64,000 nt of DNA. Source: Physcomitrium patens. Taxonomy: Eukaryota > Streptophyta > Bryopsida > Funariales > Funariaceae. A program made the position numbers and the translations under genes. The notes under the pieces are model-generated. The model worked only from the letters and a program-made list of their open reading frames with translations. It did not search any database and was not told where the DNA came from. Where the stretch lies: NCBI RefSeq assembly GCF_000002425.4, contig NC_037275.1, forward strand, positions 8,950,450 to 9,014,449, given 5' to 3'. Of the stretch, positions 22,892 through 34,811 are shown in pieces (position 1 is the first letter of the stretch; every line of letters begins with the position of its first letter).

Positions 22892-25800
22892 ATGGAACTG
22901 AAAACCTCGTCACTTCAGTCTCTCTCGTTCGGGAGTTCATGGGGATCTTACAATTTCGGAATTAAAGTGTCCTTGAAAATTCCTGCTCGTCGTGTGGATG
23001 TTGGGTTTCCGGTCTGTAGGTGGGAGCACCTAGTACGGAAGCCTGACTCGGAGCTCACACCGAAAGAATTGCACCAGAAGATGAAATTGCGGATGTGGAA
23101 GGAGCAGCGGAGAGTGAGGAAGGCGGAGAAAGTGGCTGAGATTGTGAGGCAGCAGGAGCTGGAAGCGAGCAGGAGGAGTCCGCGAAGGAGGAAAGGTTTG
23201 TGTAGTTTTGAGAAATATAAGCTTGAGAAGGAAAAGATTGAGAAGGAAGGGGGCAGTTTCCAGCGTGATGTCTGGAAGTCGGGCGTCAAAGGGAAATCCA
23301 CGCTTTTGAGTAAGTTTGAGGAGGAGTTTGCGACATGTGTTAAGGATGCAGTTAGTCGCATTAAACCCAGCAGTAAGAGGAGCTTGGAAAGTAGTAAAGC
23401 CGAGCCTGTGAGCGAGAATTTGAATAGTCCAGGGAAGGGCATAAAAGGGGATTCGAACGAAGAAAAGGATGGGATAGATGATTGGCTTTTAGCGTATGCA
23501 TTCCATAGCAACGGTAATTTAGTTGTGAAGGAAACTGCAGATACTGAAGTGATAGATGGCAGTATTCGAAAAATTCACGAAGGAAGGGTGGAGGTCCAAA
23601 GAAAGGAGGGAAGCACGGGTGTGGCTATTACAACACATATGCAGCCTAAGCCTGATGAGTTCTCGCGAAGTGTACATAGGGCTGGAGAAGCTTCATCTGT
23701 GAATAGTCAGCAGGATGAGAGGTTTCGTACCAAAACAGCAGGAGAGTCTTCTGATGTATCGTCTTTTCATGTTATTGATCATTCTTTTAGTAAACGTATA
23801 CCCATCGAAAGGCCCACCGTAGGAAACCCTAGGCTTCAAAACAGGATAGCGAGAAATTCGTTGCACAGTAGAGATAAAGTACATGCAGGCGCAGCATCTG
23901 AGGATGCATCTGGAGATGGATACTCTTTGGATAATCTTGAAGGTCCGAGGGATTGGCGTGTTAATCCCAAAACCCCTAGACGAAAAGATAGAACTGTCGG
24001 TCATCAGATCATCAGTAGAAGAAAGGGAGAGCCATTGTCAACTTTGTTAGATAATAACTCAGAGTATGTTACTCCGAGAACATACCGTATGCTCGAGGCA
24101 TTGCACAAGGACGTGACTACTGAAGTTTGGAGGAAGCCAGTCGATGAGACAGAGTCATTGGAATGGCTGGTTAAGGAGTACGTCTGAGATCTGACTTTCA
24201 TTTTTCATGCAAATCAATCATATGCAAATTTTGAAGGAAAGTCTATTGCGGATTGATGTCATGTAATATTTTACGTCGCTAGCGTCGTGTTGTAAACCAG
24301 TAACAATGAATGTGCTACACATTTTCTGAGGCCAGCTTTTTGAAATCAGGTTAGTGGGATCCAGCAAGAAGCAGAAATTTTTCCTCTCACGGCTCATGCA
24401 TAGTGCTCGCTTGAAATGGACGGACTCCCGTCTGTTGGAGTTAGTAAAAATGCTTGGGGCGTGTCGTGAGTGGCGGAGAGCCATGGAAGTAGTGAATTGG
24501 GTTCATCACCGAGAGCATTTCGCACACTGTCGAAACAGGTGCAATTTAGTTTTATCATACGTTTTATCTTTTTATTTATTTACTGTTCATATCTCATCCT
24601 TAGCCTATTTAGTCTTTAGGGCCACATTTGATGCTTGTCTTTTGATATTAGTTCAAGATGGTTTTGACCGAGAGACTTCTGGATAATCAGTGTTTGTCAG
24701 TAGACTGTTACTTCAGTATGTTGTACTTTCTGGAGCATGTCCGTAATTTCTGTATTGCTATCTCATGGAGTGATTTGGCCTCCAAACTGCTTTTTCGGCA
24801 GACATGTTATGACGACGTTGCTGGCTGTACTCGGAAAGTGCCATCGACCTGCAGAAGCATTGGATGTCTTCAACGCAATGCGCGTATGTTCCACCAACTC
24901 AGTGTTATCCTTTGCCAGCTTCTTGCACAAAGGATGGGCAAGTATCGTTGGCCATCCTTTCCAGCATCAGTAGATTGCACAGTTCGTGTTTAGCTCGAGT
25001 GTCTTTACTGATATAAGATCTTCGGATGTTCGCTCAATAAAGCATTCGTGTATGATGGAGATTGTAGTGTTTTTAATAATATCAAGGATTCACGTACAGG
25101 GTATGTTGTGTCTACAGGAGGAACACTCGACTTACCCAGATATGGCTGCTTATCACTCTATTGCTGTGACACTCGGCCAGGCTGGTCATCTTACGCAGTT
25201 GCTGGATTTAATTGAATCTCTAAGGGAGGGACCTGTGAAGAAGACTGTTAAGGGCTCACCCAGACAGTTGAACTGGAATGGGCGGCTGGAGCCGGACATT
25301 GTGGTTTACAATGCTGTACGTAAACACCTGCTCTAGCCTCCCTTTTGTTTTCTTTAAAGTCGCACTTTGAGGAAAGCAGAAGCAGATCTTTACTGCAAAA
25401 CCTAAATCTGGACAGCGGGCACGGTGACACAGGTCATAAATGCATGTGTACCTCATAGACAATGGGAAGGGACGGAATGGGTCTTTCGACAAATACAATC
25501 CTCTCGAATTAAGCCCAACTCTGCCACCTATGGTCTTGCAACTGAGGTAAGAATCAATTCTTGAAATATCAAAGATATTGCATGACAGTTTTGTGACACA
25601 CTTGTTGCCGGCAGTTGCTACTTGTAAAGTTGATGAGTGCACTGGGTTTTCTGATGTTCCAGTTCACCTATTCTACTGGCTGCAAATGTGTTTTCTATGG
25701 AATAGGCTACTTTCGTGACGAATCTCTGATCTTATGTGTGCCGTCAACTTAAGCCGGGATCAGGGCACCTTGAAGCTCACAACAGGATATGATTGGGCCG

Positions 25801-27470
25801 TAGGTTATGGTAAAATCAAGACAGTATGACAAAGTTTGGAGATATTATGAACTTATGGAGAGAGGAGATTTTCTTCCCAATGCCTCAACTTTCAAGGGTT
25901 TGTCCTATCAACTTTAGTTATTTGCCATTTCTTCTCCTCGTTACTCAAGGTCTGAGGAACTAGCTTTCCTTATGATAATTGTGAGTAGTAATCAAGAATT
26001 CGCTCGAATAATAACTATGATTAGAAATTCATGTTGGATCTATCTGAAATTCAGAGTGTGGTATTAGACCTCTGGCATATGTGAAAATTTTCAACTTTCT
26101 CAAAAACATAAAATCTCTTGTAGTATGGACTCGTTTCATCACACGCAAAGTACAAGATTTTAAGGGTAGAACGCTTTAATTGTGCAGCACTTGTGGAGGC
26201 TCTTGGTACAGCTGGAGAGATAGACCAGGCCATTGAAGTGGTAGATGATATGGAGCGTCGAGGGATCCTTGAATGTGCCGGCGTGTACTATGCACTTGCA
26301 TCAGCTCTTTGTACTGCGGGTCGGTTATCGGAAGCTCTTGTGCAAGTGCGGACACATGCCTTCACCCACATACTTATGTTTAATCAGCTTTGAGAGTCCT
26401 AACATTGAATTATTCGGTTCAAAGTGACACGGATCTTGCTCGGTCTATTATTCTCACAGGATATGTGTGGAAAATGGTTCTTGCAGGTGGAAAAGCTAGC
26501 CAAGCTTCCTACGAAGAAACTGGACGTGGTAACATACACTGGCCTGATTCACACCTGTGAGAAATCAGGCCGCTGGCAAGACGCCATATTTTTATTCGAT
26601 CACATGGAACAATTTGTGTGCGCTCCAAATTTGGGGACATATAACATCATGATTTCCCTTTATGGGCGGCACTGCCTGTTCGAGAAAGCCAAGAACATGT
26701 TTGAATTAGTGAAGAGAGGCGCACACAAGGAAAGCAAATTTTATCAAGCTAATTTATCAAGGCTTAGTCCCACTGAGCAAACATATGAGTCTATGCTAGG
26801 TGCCTGCGTGGTCTGTAAGGAGTGGGACTATTTTGAAGTAGTCTTGGAAGAGTTTCATACTCGCGGATTTCACCTGGAATGCCGACGCCATGCATGGTTC
26901 TTATCGCCCCTTACCAAAGCTGGACAGGTATGACCAACTCACCTTATGAGTGAACCTTGGTATCATACAAGGTGTTTGTTTTTTGATTTTATCTATGACT
27001 TCTCTGTTTTTGGCAAGGAACGGTGACAAAACTGTGTGTGTTAACAGGAACGACTCATTCACCTCATGGTCATGCATTTGCAACGTCCGAACGAGTCTCC
27101 AAGTGCAGACTTGTACAGGTTGCTTCTACCATTGCTATCCATGCATAGGCAATACAACCTGACCCTTAACTTTCTCAATGTTTTACTTGAACTGGGTGTG
27201 GCTCTCAACACAGCAGAATGGTCTTCAATTTTTGGAGAGGCTCTGCATAAATTACCTATGTTGGAACTGGAGCAATTTATATGCGCAAAAATGGCAGCTG
27301 ACGAAGTGGAGGATTGTAAATTAGTGAGGACATTGTTAGAGTGTCTTATTTCTGTGGGGGCTGAAACAAAGGCGAGGAGGTTAGTGAGCTTATTAGGTCT
27401 GCAAGTGGGTCTGCTAGGTACTGTTACAGATGATGCTGTGGGCGATCCTAGGCTACTTCCCCAAGAGTAG
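22892..27470 (+). CDS. DG1: DG1-like chloroplast pentatricopeptide repeat protein, nine exons
   Basis: Exons by GT-AG junctions and phase: 22892-24177, 24365-24538, 24802-24883, 25118-25315, 25433-25546, 25804-25897, 26188-26345, 26487-26927, 27048-27470. They sum to 2970 nt, giving 989 residues plus TAG with every junction in frame. Residues 1-35 are Ser-rich and poor in acids, like a chloroplast transit peptide. A charged region follows (to about 430), then a conserved block (KMLGACREWRRAMEVV). About eight PPR motifs span residues 515-840, e.g. YPDMAAYHSIAVTLGQAGH, RLEPDIVVYNAVINAC and KLDVVTYTGLIHTCEKSG. These match Arabidopsis DG1 (At5g67570), a plastid protein required for early chloroplast development and linked to the sigma factor SIG6. 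The product is longer than Arabidopsis DG1 (about 800 residues), mostly in the N-terminal half. Family call secure; orthology likely. Confidence 0.87.
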
Positions 27471-29006
27471 ACGAGTCTTTCATTGAAATTATTTAGTTTC
27501 AATAATCCTTGTTAATTCGAGATGCAGAAGCTGATTTTTGCTGCATCAAAGTTGACACAATAATCTCTCCGACATGAATCTGTGATGACCTCAAACCCTC
27601 AACTGTTTGATCAAAGTAATCCTGTTCTGTAAGAATTACGGAATGATACCTATTCCCGCAAGTTGAAGATGCGAGCCAAAATGCCTTGTGTTCTCTAGGT
27701 GCTGCCCAAAGTTTAAGAATTAGCTTTGCGAATTTAAACAGCCATTATGACTTTACTTTATTTTTTTATTTTTTTTGAGACTTCCTGCTGATCCCTTCAC
27801 CTCGTTTATCCTTTCTCTTTCCTTCATTCTTTTTATTTTGATATTTTGTAACCATTGAATGTGAAAAATGAAGACCTGTGTATGTGAAAGATGGCCAATC
27901 TGCCCCTCAGCTTCTCCCAACTCAACAGCATCCAAGGTGTTGTGTTGCTCAAACTCAGACATTTAGATTATGTATCTCTTGCAATCAAATGTCATGTCTT
28001 ACTAAAAGTTGGACTTTGAAGCTTGGTTATCTAGCAATGCAAGGGCATTCAAGCATGTTGTAGTGTTGTGCACTCAACTTAAACTTGGTTACTCACAAAA
28101 ATGCCCCCCTAGTTTGCAGCTATTTTCCATGTTATTAGTTGGTAGTTAGGACTACTTAAACCCAAGCCCTCATTGCCACAAATCATGGCCTATACAACCT
28201 CCATAAGGAAATTTAAGAGTCACTTGCCCCACTAATGCATTTAGGATCCTCTAGACTATCCACCTCCATGATCATGTATCCACACCACTTTCAATTGCTT
28301 TCATTCCACTTCAAGTATTTACTTACTTTTCAAATATATTTCTATCGTTGTGTACAATCGCCTACATCCCTCTACTACTTCAACTTGAACAAAATCAACA
28401 CCACATTCAAACATTGAGTAAGCAACTATTTTGGAGCATTTTAATCTTGTATTGAATGATGCATGCTCTTATAATAACAAATACAAAGTCTTTGTATCAA
28501 TTTTATTGACTTCTACCTACAAACCTTGTGTCTTTTCTCATAGCTTCAATACATTTAACCAAAGACTAGGATTATTTTCTACTTCCAACTTACTACTAGA
28601 TATATAACCAAATAACATTTGCCTCATAGGGGTGATGAATACTCTTATTTGTAAGGTGACTTCTTGGATGTGCTAAGTATTGTCAAAAGATGATAGACAA
28701 TATATTTGTTCTGCAAAGCGACATTAGTATTTGTTGTAGGCTATTGCCTAGGTAAAAAATAAAGTACTCTTTTGTTTGAGTTGCATCGAAGAAAGACACT
28801 TAGATTCATACAATAAGATGACCCTCTTTTGTTTATTTGTATATTATTATGCATTGCAATATTACAAATATAAGGAATTGAAGTTCAAAATTAATAGAAT
28901 ACATGTGTATCAAACTACTAGGTTGGAAACTAAAGTAGGCTGAAAACGCTTGCATTTTTAGTAACACATTGATCTAAAGATAAAAAATAGTGAAAGAGGA
29001 AGGTAA
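27471..29006. other. 3' flank of the DG1-like gene, no gene seen
   Basis: Holds the 3' UTR and intergenic DNA. A T-rich stretch lies at about 27755-27780. The sequence becomes steadily more AT-rich toward the 2b LTR at 29007. Short ORFs (27753-27962 minus, 27878-28063 and 28235-28417 plus) show no domain. No repeat shared with the rest of the window was noticed here. Confidence 0.5.
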
Positions 29007-29535
29007 TATTACAAACATATATATTTACATAGATAAGAAGTATTATATAGAAGATAAATATAGATAGATTTGATATTATTTTATGATAAAGCTTCTCAAA
29101 AGCTTCATAGATGCATATATGACTTCAGACATGTTTATAGTTGATTAGTAGATTAAAAACTTGGCCAATAAGTTAGTTATACATTGCATGTGCTAACAGC
29201 TTGTAAAATAAGCTAACCACATGGTGTACATATAAGAAACTTATCTTATAAGTTAGACACATATCTTATAAGTTACACATCTCTTAGAGGTCTTATAAAA
29301 TATTGCCATATAGCTTCTAATTAGATAGTATATATGAAAGCAAGAATAAAGTCTTCTTTACTCTTATCAATGCCTTTTTAGTCCTTAGTCTTTTTTCAAG
29401 ACTTTCTATTCTTCTTTTCTTTGATAATAGCTATTCTAATCTAATGCTATATCACAATTGAATGTCTTTTTAATCTTTTTGAGTGACATAAGAATATATT
29501 GATTTTTTAATTCGTTGAGATTCATATCTTTGACA
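29007..29535 (+). repeat. 2b 5' LTR
   Basis: Starts near TATTACAAACATATAT (TG decayed to TA) and ends CTTTGACA. TATATATG at 29329 precedes the predicted start ACTCTTATCAA (29360-29370) by 31 nt. Confidence 0.7.
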
Positions 29536-29537
29536 AT

Positions 29538-29548
29538 TTGATAAGAGT
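29538..29548 (+). promoter_or_regulatory. 2b self-primer binding site
   Basis: TTGATAAGAGT, 2 nt after the LTR, is the exact complement of the 11 nt at the predicted mRNA start (29360-29370). The base that differs from the family consensus (A for G) is changed in both partners. Confidence 0.68.
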
Positions 29549-29769
29549 GCTAACTCATTGTTCTTACTTTGATTTTAGAAGTGAGTAGATTATTTGACTT
29601 CTATTGTTACATTTCAAAGACTGTGGACTATCCACCTTTGAACTAACATTTAGTTTTTTTAACACTGATATTTTTTTTAAAGAGAGTGGATTATTCCTCT
29701 TTGTAGAAATTTTCATTTTAAATTAGAGATTGTAGATTATCCTCCTCTAATTTGACTTTTGTCTTTATT

Positions 29770-30850
29770 TAAGTTGTCTATAGAAGGAAAATTTATAGAT
29801 ACTACTCTTAGTAGAAGTAAGAATAGATTTGCAACTATTGTGGATCTTTATGACCTTATCAATACTCTTAGGATAAAAATCTCACGTATCTCTAATATTA
29901 ATCATAAATGTAGTATTCCTACATTTGTATAAGAATTCAACAATAAAGTTTAAAGTCTATGCCAAGAAGTTGTGCAATTAAGAAGCAAATAAATCAAGTT
30001 CACAATTGAATTTGAAAAGTCTTACTACTATAAATATGAGAAAAATAATGATAAATATGCTAGTGAAATTTGATAGAACAAGATCAAAGTTTTAAGGATT
30101 TCTATAATAAATAAAGCTCTAATTGAAATTGTATCCTAGTATTTCAATGGATTTATTCAAGTAAGATTCATGGATACACTTTTATTTGGAAGTGCCCTTT
30201 TTTAGTTTATACTTTTGATGGAAAAGGATTTACAAAAATTCTACAACTTAAATTCATTCTTGGAAATTCTTATAGCCACATTTGGAGAAAGTGATTGAAA
30301 AAAGATAATAGAGACCAAACTTATATCTTTATAATAAAGATCACGTTTAGTCACTACATATGCTATTGAATTTCAAAACCTTGCTTACATTGTAGATTGA
30401 AACAATAAAACTTTCAATAATCAATTTTGGTATAGACTAAAAGACAATGTCAAAGACTTACTATTGATGATGCCATGAGCAGATTCATTAGAGCAATTTA
30501 TTGCTTAAGCCATTGCATATTACTATTGATGATGCCATGAGCAGATTCATTAGAGCAATTTATTGCTTAAGCCATTGCATATGACAATTGACTCTTTGAA
30601 AGATGCCAAAAACAAAGATTTGGTTGAAGAGATACAAGTCAACTCAAGTCAGAGCTACAGCTTCTAAATTCATAAAAGCTTATTTAGAAAATTGAAACTT
30701 ATGCAAATTGATACAATATGTTTTAAACCTCCTATTGAACAAGAAGAAACTCAATGCCATCAAAAAGATTTGTATTTATATTGTAAAGAACCTAAGCACA
30801 CTATTCAATATTGTCCAAAAAATAATTCAATTATAGAATGAGGAGCATGA
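29770..30850 (+). pseudogene. 2b gag (shredded)
   Basis: Fragments include the N-terminal TIVDLYDLINTLRIKIS, also seen in 2d gag, a capsid part around 30120-30470 and a zinc knuckle LYCKEPKHTIQYCPK at about 30778-30822 that keeps its Cys and His ligands. Multiple stops interrupt it. It carries a perfect 62-bp tandem duplication at 30458-30581. Confidence 0.72.
30458..30581 (+). repeat. Perfect 62-bp tandem duplication in 2b gag
   Basis: Two adjacent identical 62-bp units (30458-30519 and 30520-30581), each starting TTACTATTGATGATGCC and ending CATTGCATA. Identity is complete in an otherwise decayed element, so the duplication is recent relative to the insertion. Confidence 0.92.
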
Positions 30851-30959
30851 TTGCCAAAAAAAACAGCATGTCAAAAAATCAATTTCTTCAATTTTAATTG
30901 GAATCTTATGTAATATCTAATAAAGGTTCTATTTTCTTCTAAGATCCTTTATCTGATTT

Positions 30960-33137
30960 ATAATAGAAAATTATTTAAGACCAAGAAATTACAAAATATT
31001 TTTCTTAGATTTAGGAGCCTTAACCTATTTTATAAACAAAGACTTTGTAAAAAAAGATATATTTTTAATTCAAAAAATCAAATCCATGCATATAAAAATA
31101 ATAGATAATTATTTATTGAATTTTGAAGATATTATCCATGAAATTGTTCTTTTAGATGTAACAATTAATGGTCATAATAAGTTAATAATATTTAATATAA
31201 TTAGATCTTCTTCTAATCCAATTATTTTAGGATTATTGTAGCTAGAGAAGTATAATCCTTAAATAGACTAGATTTTTCATAATCTTAATTTTACTTGTGA
31301 TTTAATCCAGTATTTTCTAATCAGATAGAAATTCATAAGTCAAATATGTCCAAACTCTTATTGATAGGTACAAGAACTTTCATGCATGTTGCAAAGAAGG
31401 ATCAACTTTTATTATATATGTCAAACCTATTTTTGATGGAAAAAAGACTTCAAGTGGCATTTCAAGCCAATATGAAGATTATTAAGATATTTTTGAAAAA
31501 AAAATGTAGATAGGCTTTCAAAGTATTATCCTTATGCTTGTTCCATTGATCTTCAAGAAGAAGTTCAACCACTATTTATACCAATGTATAGCCTATTATA
31601 AAACAAGTTAGCTATATTCAAAGAATATATTGACAAAAACTTGACTAAAAACTTCATATACCATTTTAAATTTCCAACAAGGGTTCCTATCTTATTTGTG
31701 AAAAAATAAAAGATAGATCTTTACGGATGTGTGTAGACTATCAAAGACTCAATAAGATCACCATGAAGGATAAGTATCCTCTATCTTTGATTTTAGAACT
31801 TCTTGATCAATTGCATTAAGTAAAGATTTATACAAAGATGGATCTACAAAGAGCATACATCTTAATATGTATTATAGTAGGAAATGAATGGAATATTGTG
31901 TTTTGAATCAAATATGGACATTTTGAATATAATATCATGTTGTTTGGATCAATGAATGCATCATCTACTTTTCAATATCTAATAAATGATGTCTTGTGTG
32001 AATTTCTTCATAACCTTGTTATCTATTATTTGGACATCTTAATCTATTTTAAGAACATAGAATAATATAAACTTCATATTTGTTGTATGTTACAATAACT
32101 AAGAGATGCAAGATTATATGCCAAGATAAAAAAGTATGTACTTTATACTACTCATATTGACTTTTTACGATGTATTATTTTAAATGATGACCTTATGATA
32201 GATCCTAAAAAAATCTAAACTATTATACATTGGAAGATCCCAAAAATAGTCAAAGATGTATAATATTTTTTACGATTTGCCAATTATTACTAGATCTTCA
32301 TCAAAAGCTTTTTTTAAATTGTGGCTCTTCTTACACACTTGACATCTAAAGGCAAACTTGAGTGAAATAGAGAAGTTGAAGCATCTTTTGAAGCCTTGAA
32401 GATATTATTTATTTTTATACTAATATTATATTATATTAGCTTTTTTTAGATATTTTTTATAAAAATAGATATATTAAATCTTATTATAGATATAATTTTG
32501 TCACAAATGGAAGTAGATGACAAGCTCCATCTAATAGCGTTTTATTCTAAGAAATTTTTAGTAATTAAGATTAACTATAAGATTTATAATAAAGAACTTC
32601 TTATAATTATAGATTCATTTCAAGAATGGCGCCATTATCTAGAAGATGCTTCTAATCTAGTTATTATATATATAAATCATAAGAATCTCAAGTATTTCAT
32701 GTAAACATGTATTTTGAATTATTGCCAAGCCTATTTGAGCGTGTTTTTATTAAGATTTGATTTTAAGTTCACTTATTAACTTAAAAAATAACAAGCTTTA
32801 TTAAATGTCTTTTCTAGATGTTTTTCTTATCTTATACTAAAAGAAACAAATGCATCTTTTGATCAATAAAAAACAATCTTCTTGAAGTTAGAGCATTTTC
32901 ATCTTCAAGCAATGAAATCAACATTGATTGTTGATTTAACTTTTTTTAAGCAAGTTCAATCGAGTATGTCCTCTGATCATCTTATTTATGATATTAAAAT
33001 AATTATTTTAAGTTTCATAATACTTTTAAGTTTAAATTCAAGAATAATTTGTTTTATTTTGAAAGATGATTATATATTCCAAAAGATAATATATGATTAC
33101 ATATTCTTTAATCTTGTTACAACTTTCTAGCAATTAA
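30960..33137 (+). pseudogene. 2b pol: protease, RT, RNase H, integrase N-terminus (shredded)
   Basis: Protease remnants at 30990-31250 (FLDLGALTYFINKDF in place of the DSG active site; IIRSSSNPIILGL). RT at about 31580-32340, with YYLDILIYFKN where YLDDIL is expected. RNase H at 32498-32704 (LHLIAFYSKKFLVIKINY, SFQEWRHYLEDA). The integrase N-terminus follows at 32882-33130. Stops and frame changes are frequent. Between 32705 and 32880 the sequence continues the RNase H-integrase linker without an ORF. Confidence 0.78.
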
Positions 33138-33211
33138 TGTTAAAGATAAGAATTCAATAAAATAAAATAAAAAAATAAGACTTTCTCAAAGAAATATGAA
33201 AAAATAGAAAT

Positions 33212-33215
<4 letters not shown>

Positions 33216-33255
<40 letters not shown>
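33216..33255. repeat. (AT)n microsatellite
   Basis: An uninterrupted AT dinucleotide run of about 40 bp inside the 2c 3' LTR. It is absent from the homologous 5' LTR, so it expanded after insertion. Confidence 0.95.
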
Positions 33256-33259
<4 letters not shown>

Positions 33260-33449
33260 TAGAAATTAAAATAGCTATTGCCAAAAGACAAGAAAACTAG
33301 AGATTCTTGAAACTAGACTAGAAAGTAAGAAACGAATTGACAAGAGTGAAGAAGGCTTCACTCTTGCCTCTATATATACTATCTACTTAGGATCTATGTA
33401 ATGACGTTCTATAGGACCTCCAAAAATGTGTTGACTTTGTATGATATAT

Positions 33450-34542
33450 TGTTGTGTCATATTTGTACACAATATATAAAACTAGATAAGAATTATGAAA
33501 TATATTATTTCTAAGTTTTTAATTAGTTAATTATTATCGAGTTTTAAAAAATTATCCTATTAGCAAAAAGCATTGTAGTTATAAACACTAAATTCATATA
33601 AAAAAAAGTTCTAAGATAATTAATTATTAGAGTATCTATTTTATATAAAATTTGATAGATATTTTTTTAATGGATATATAAATAAGCATAAAAATTTTTA
33701 TAAAAAAAGAAATTATGATTTGTAAGAAATAGAGATTTAAAGAAGGGAAAGAAGTTGGGGAATATGCTTACAGGAAAAAAAATGGATGCTTTAGACATGA
33801 AATGGCGGCTTGAGGCTTATAGTGGTGGAAGGATGATAAGATGCTTGAGTAGCAACGAGGAGGTCTCAAGTTCTAAACTCCATGGTGGCACATAGGGGAG
33901 AGAAAAAAAGAATATTTTTTAAAAATCATTAGTTAATTTATTAAAGATATCTAAAGAATTGGCCCGTTAATGCTTATATTAGGAGATTATGTTAGATGAT
34001 AAAGGGACTTGACACCTATAGGTAGGAGCAAGGAATCTCCCTTAATAGTAGCATGATGTATGATGCCTATGTCTTCTATATATTTATCTTTTTAATAGAT
34101 TGATACATAACTTCTCCTAAAAAAGAGGAAGCCATAAGTTGGTAGTGACTTAAAGTGAGATGGCATCAATCCTCTGGAATCTTCAACTTATTTTTTTTAA
34201 AAAATAATAAATATACAAATGTAAATAAAAATAAAAATAAAAAATAGAATTTAGGATTTAGAAGTAGGATTTAGGATTTAGAGTTAGGGAGTAGGATTTA
34301 GGATTTTCGAAAGGGATGACAATCCTCTTAAAAGAAAAATATAAGGACTCTCCAAGGAAATTTTGGTCTATTGTATTTTTATTTTATGAATGTTTATTGA
34401 AAGAAAAATTGATATTATGAAGACAAGTGAGTTTACAAAGAGAATTGTATTTATGAAGTGTTATATAGCTAGAAAATAATAGAGCAATTAATAGCAATTA
34501 GAAGCTCAATATTTTTTCAAAGCAATCTCTCTCTCCATAACA
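33450..34542. mobile_element. Insert D: probable solo LTR
   Basis: A 1093-bp block starting TGTTGTGTCATATTTG and ending CCATAACA splits the 2c LTR, which resumes immediately afterwards. TG...CA ends and loosely repeated flanks (ATAT/ATGT) suggest a solo LTR of an unidentified family. It contains a short run of GGATTTAG-like repeats (34250-34305). No ORF is seen. Confidence 0.5.
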
Positions 34543-34811
34543 ATGTATCTTAACTTGTAAAGTAAGTTTTTTATATAGGCACCACAGAATTAGCTTGTTT
34601 CACAATCTCCTAATACATGTAGCATGTGGTTAGTTTTTTGACCAAGTTTCTAACCTATCAATTAACTACAAACTTATGTAGAGTCAAAACAATATCTAAA
34701 AAGTTTTTAAGAAGCTATTCTAGAAGGTATTATGAAATTAATCTACTTTTATCTACTTCTACTTATTCATATTACTTAGGTAACAATTACAATAGATAAA
34801 TATCCATGACA

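Larger units (their letters stand above)
29007..33137 (+). mobile_element. 2b (left part): decayed + strand chromovirus, split by 2c
   Basis: Plus-strand copy of the AT-rich chromovirus lineage: 5' LTR, self-primer site, gag, protease, RT, RNase H and the integrase N-terminus, interrupted at 33137 by element 2c. The next expected integrase bases resume exactly at 52251. Coding sequence is shredded by stops. Its gag N-terminus resembles that of 2d rather than that of 2a or 2c, so two subfamilies exist. Confidence 0.85.
33138..34811 (-). repeat. 2c 3' LTR, interrupted by insert D
   Basis: LTR pieces 33138-33449 and 34543-34811, together homologous to 51702-52250. Sense ends TGTCATGGAT and CTTTAACA. 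The predicted RNA start region ACTCTTGTCAA (minus strand of 33337-33347) exactly matches the primer site at 51689-51699. The purine tract GGAAGGGAGATAA lies just inside, at 34812-34824. Confidence 0.78.

Noticed and set aside
22948-24484. Minus-strand ORFs (up to 187 codons) over the first exon of the DG1-like gene
   Set aside because: Antisense shadows of a codon-biased exon; no recognisable domain.
24354-25336. Separate small genes in the DG1-like region suggested by ORFs running through introns
   Set aside because: GT-AG junctions with matching phase join the pieces into one gene; the ORF ends fall in introns.
28440-29006. Possible further copia fragments near 28800
   Set aside because: No readable motif in any frame.
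33820-33900. Possible SINE: B-box-like sequence (AAGTTCTAAACTCC) in insert D
   Set aside because: The A box is unconvincing and there is no 3' tail; chance match in a probable solo LTR.
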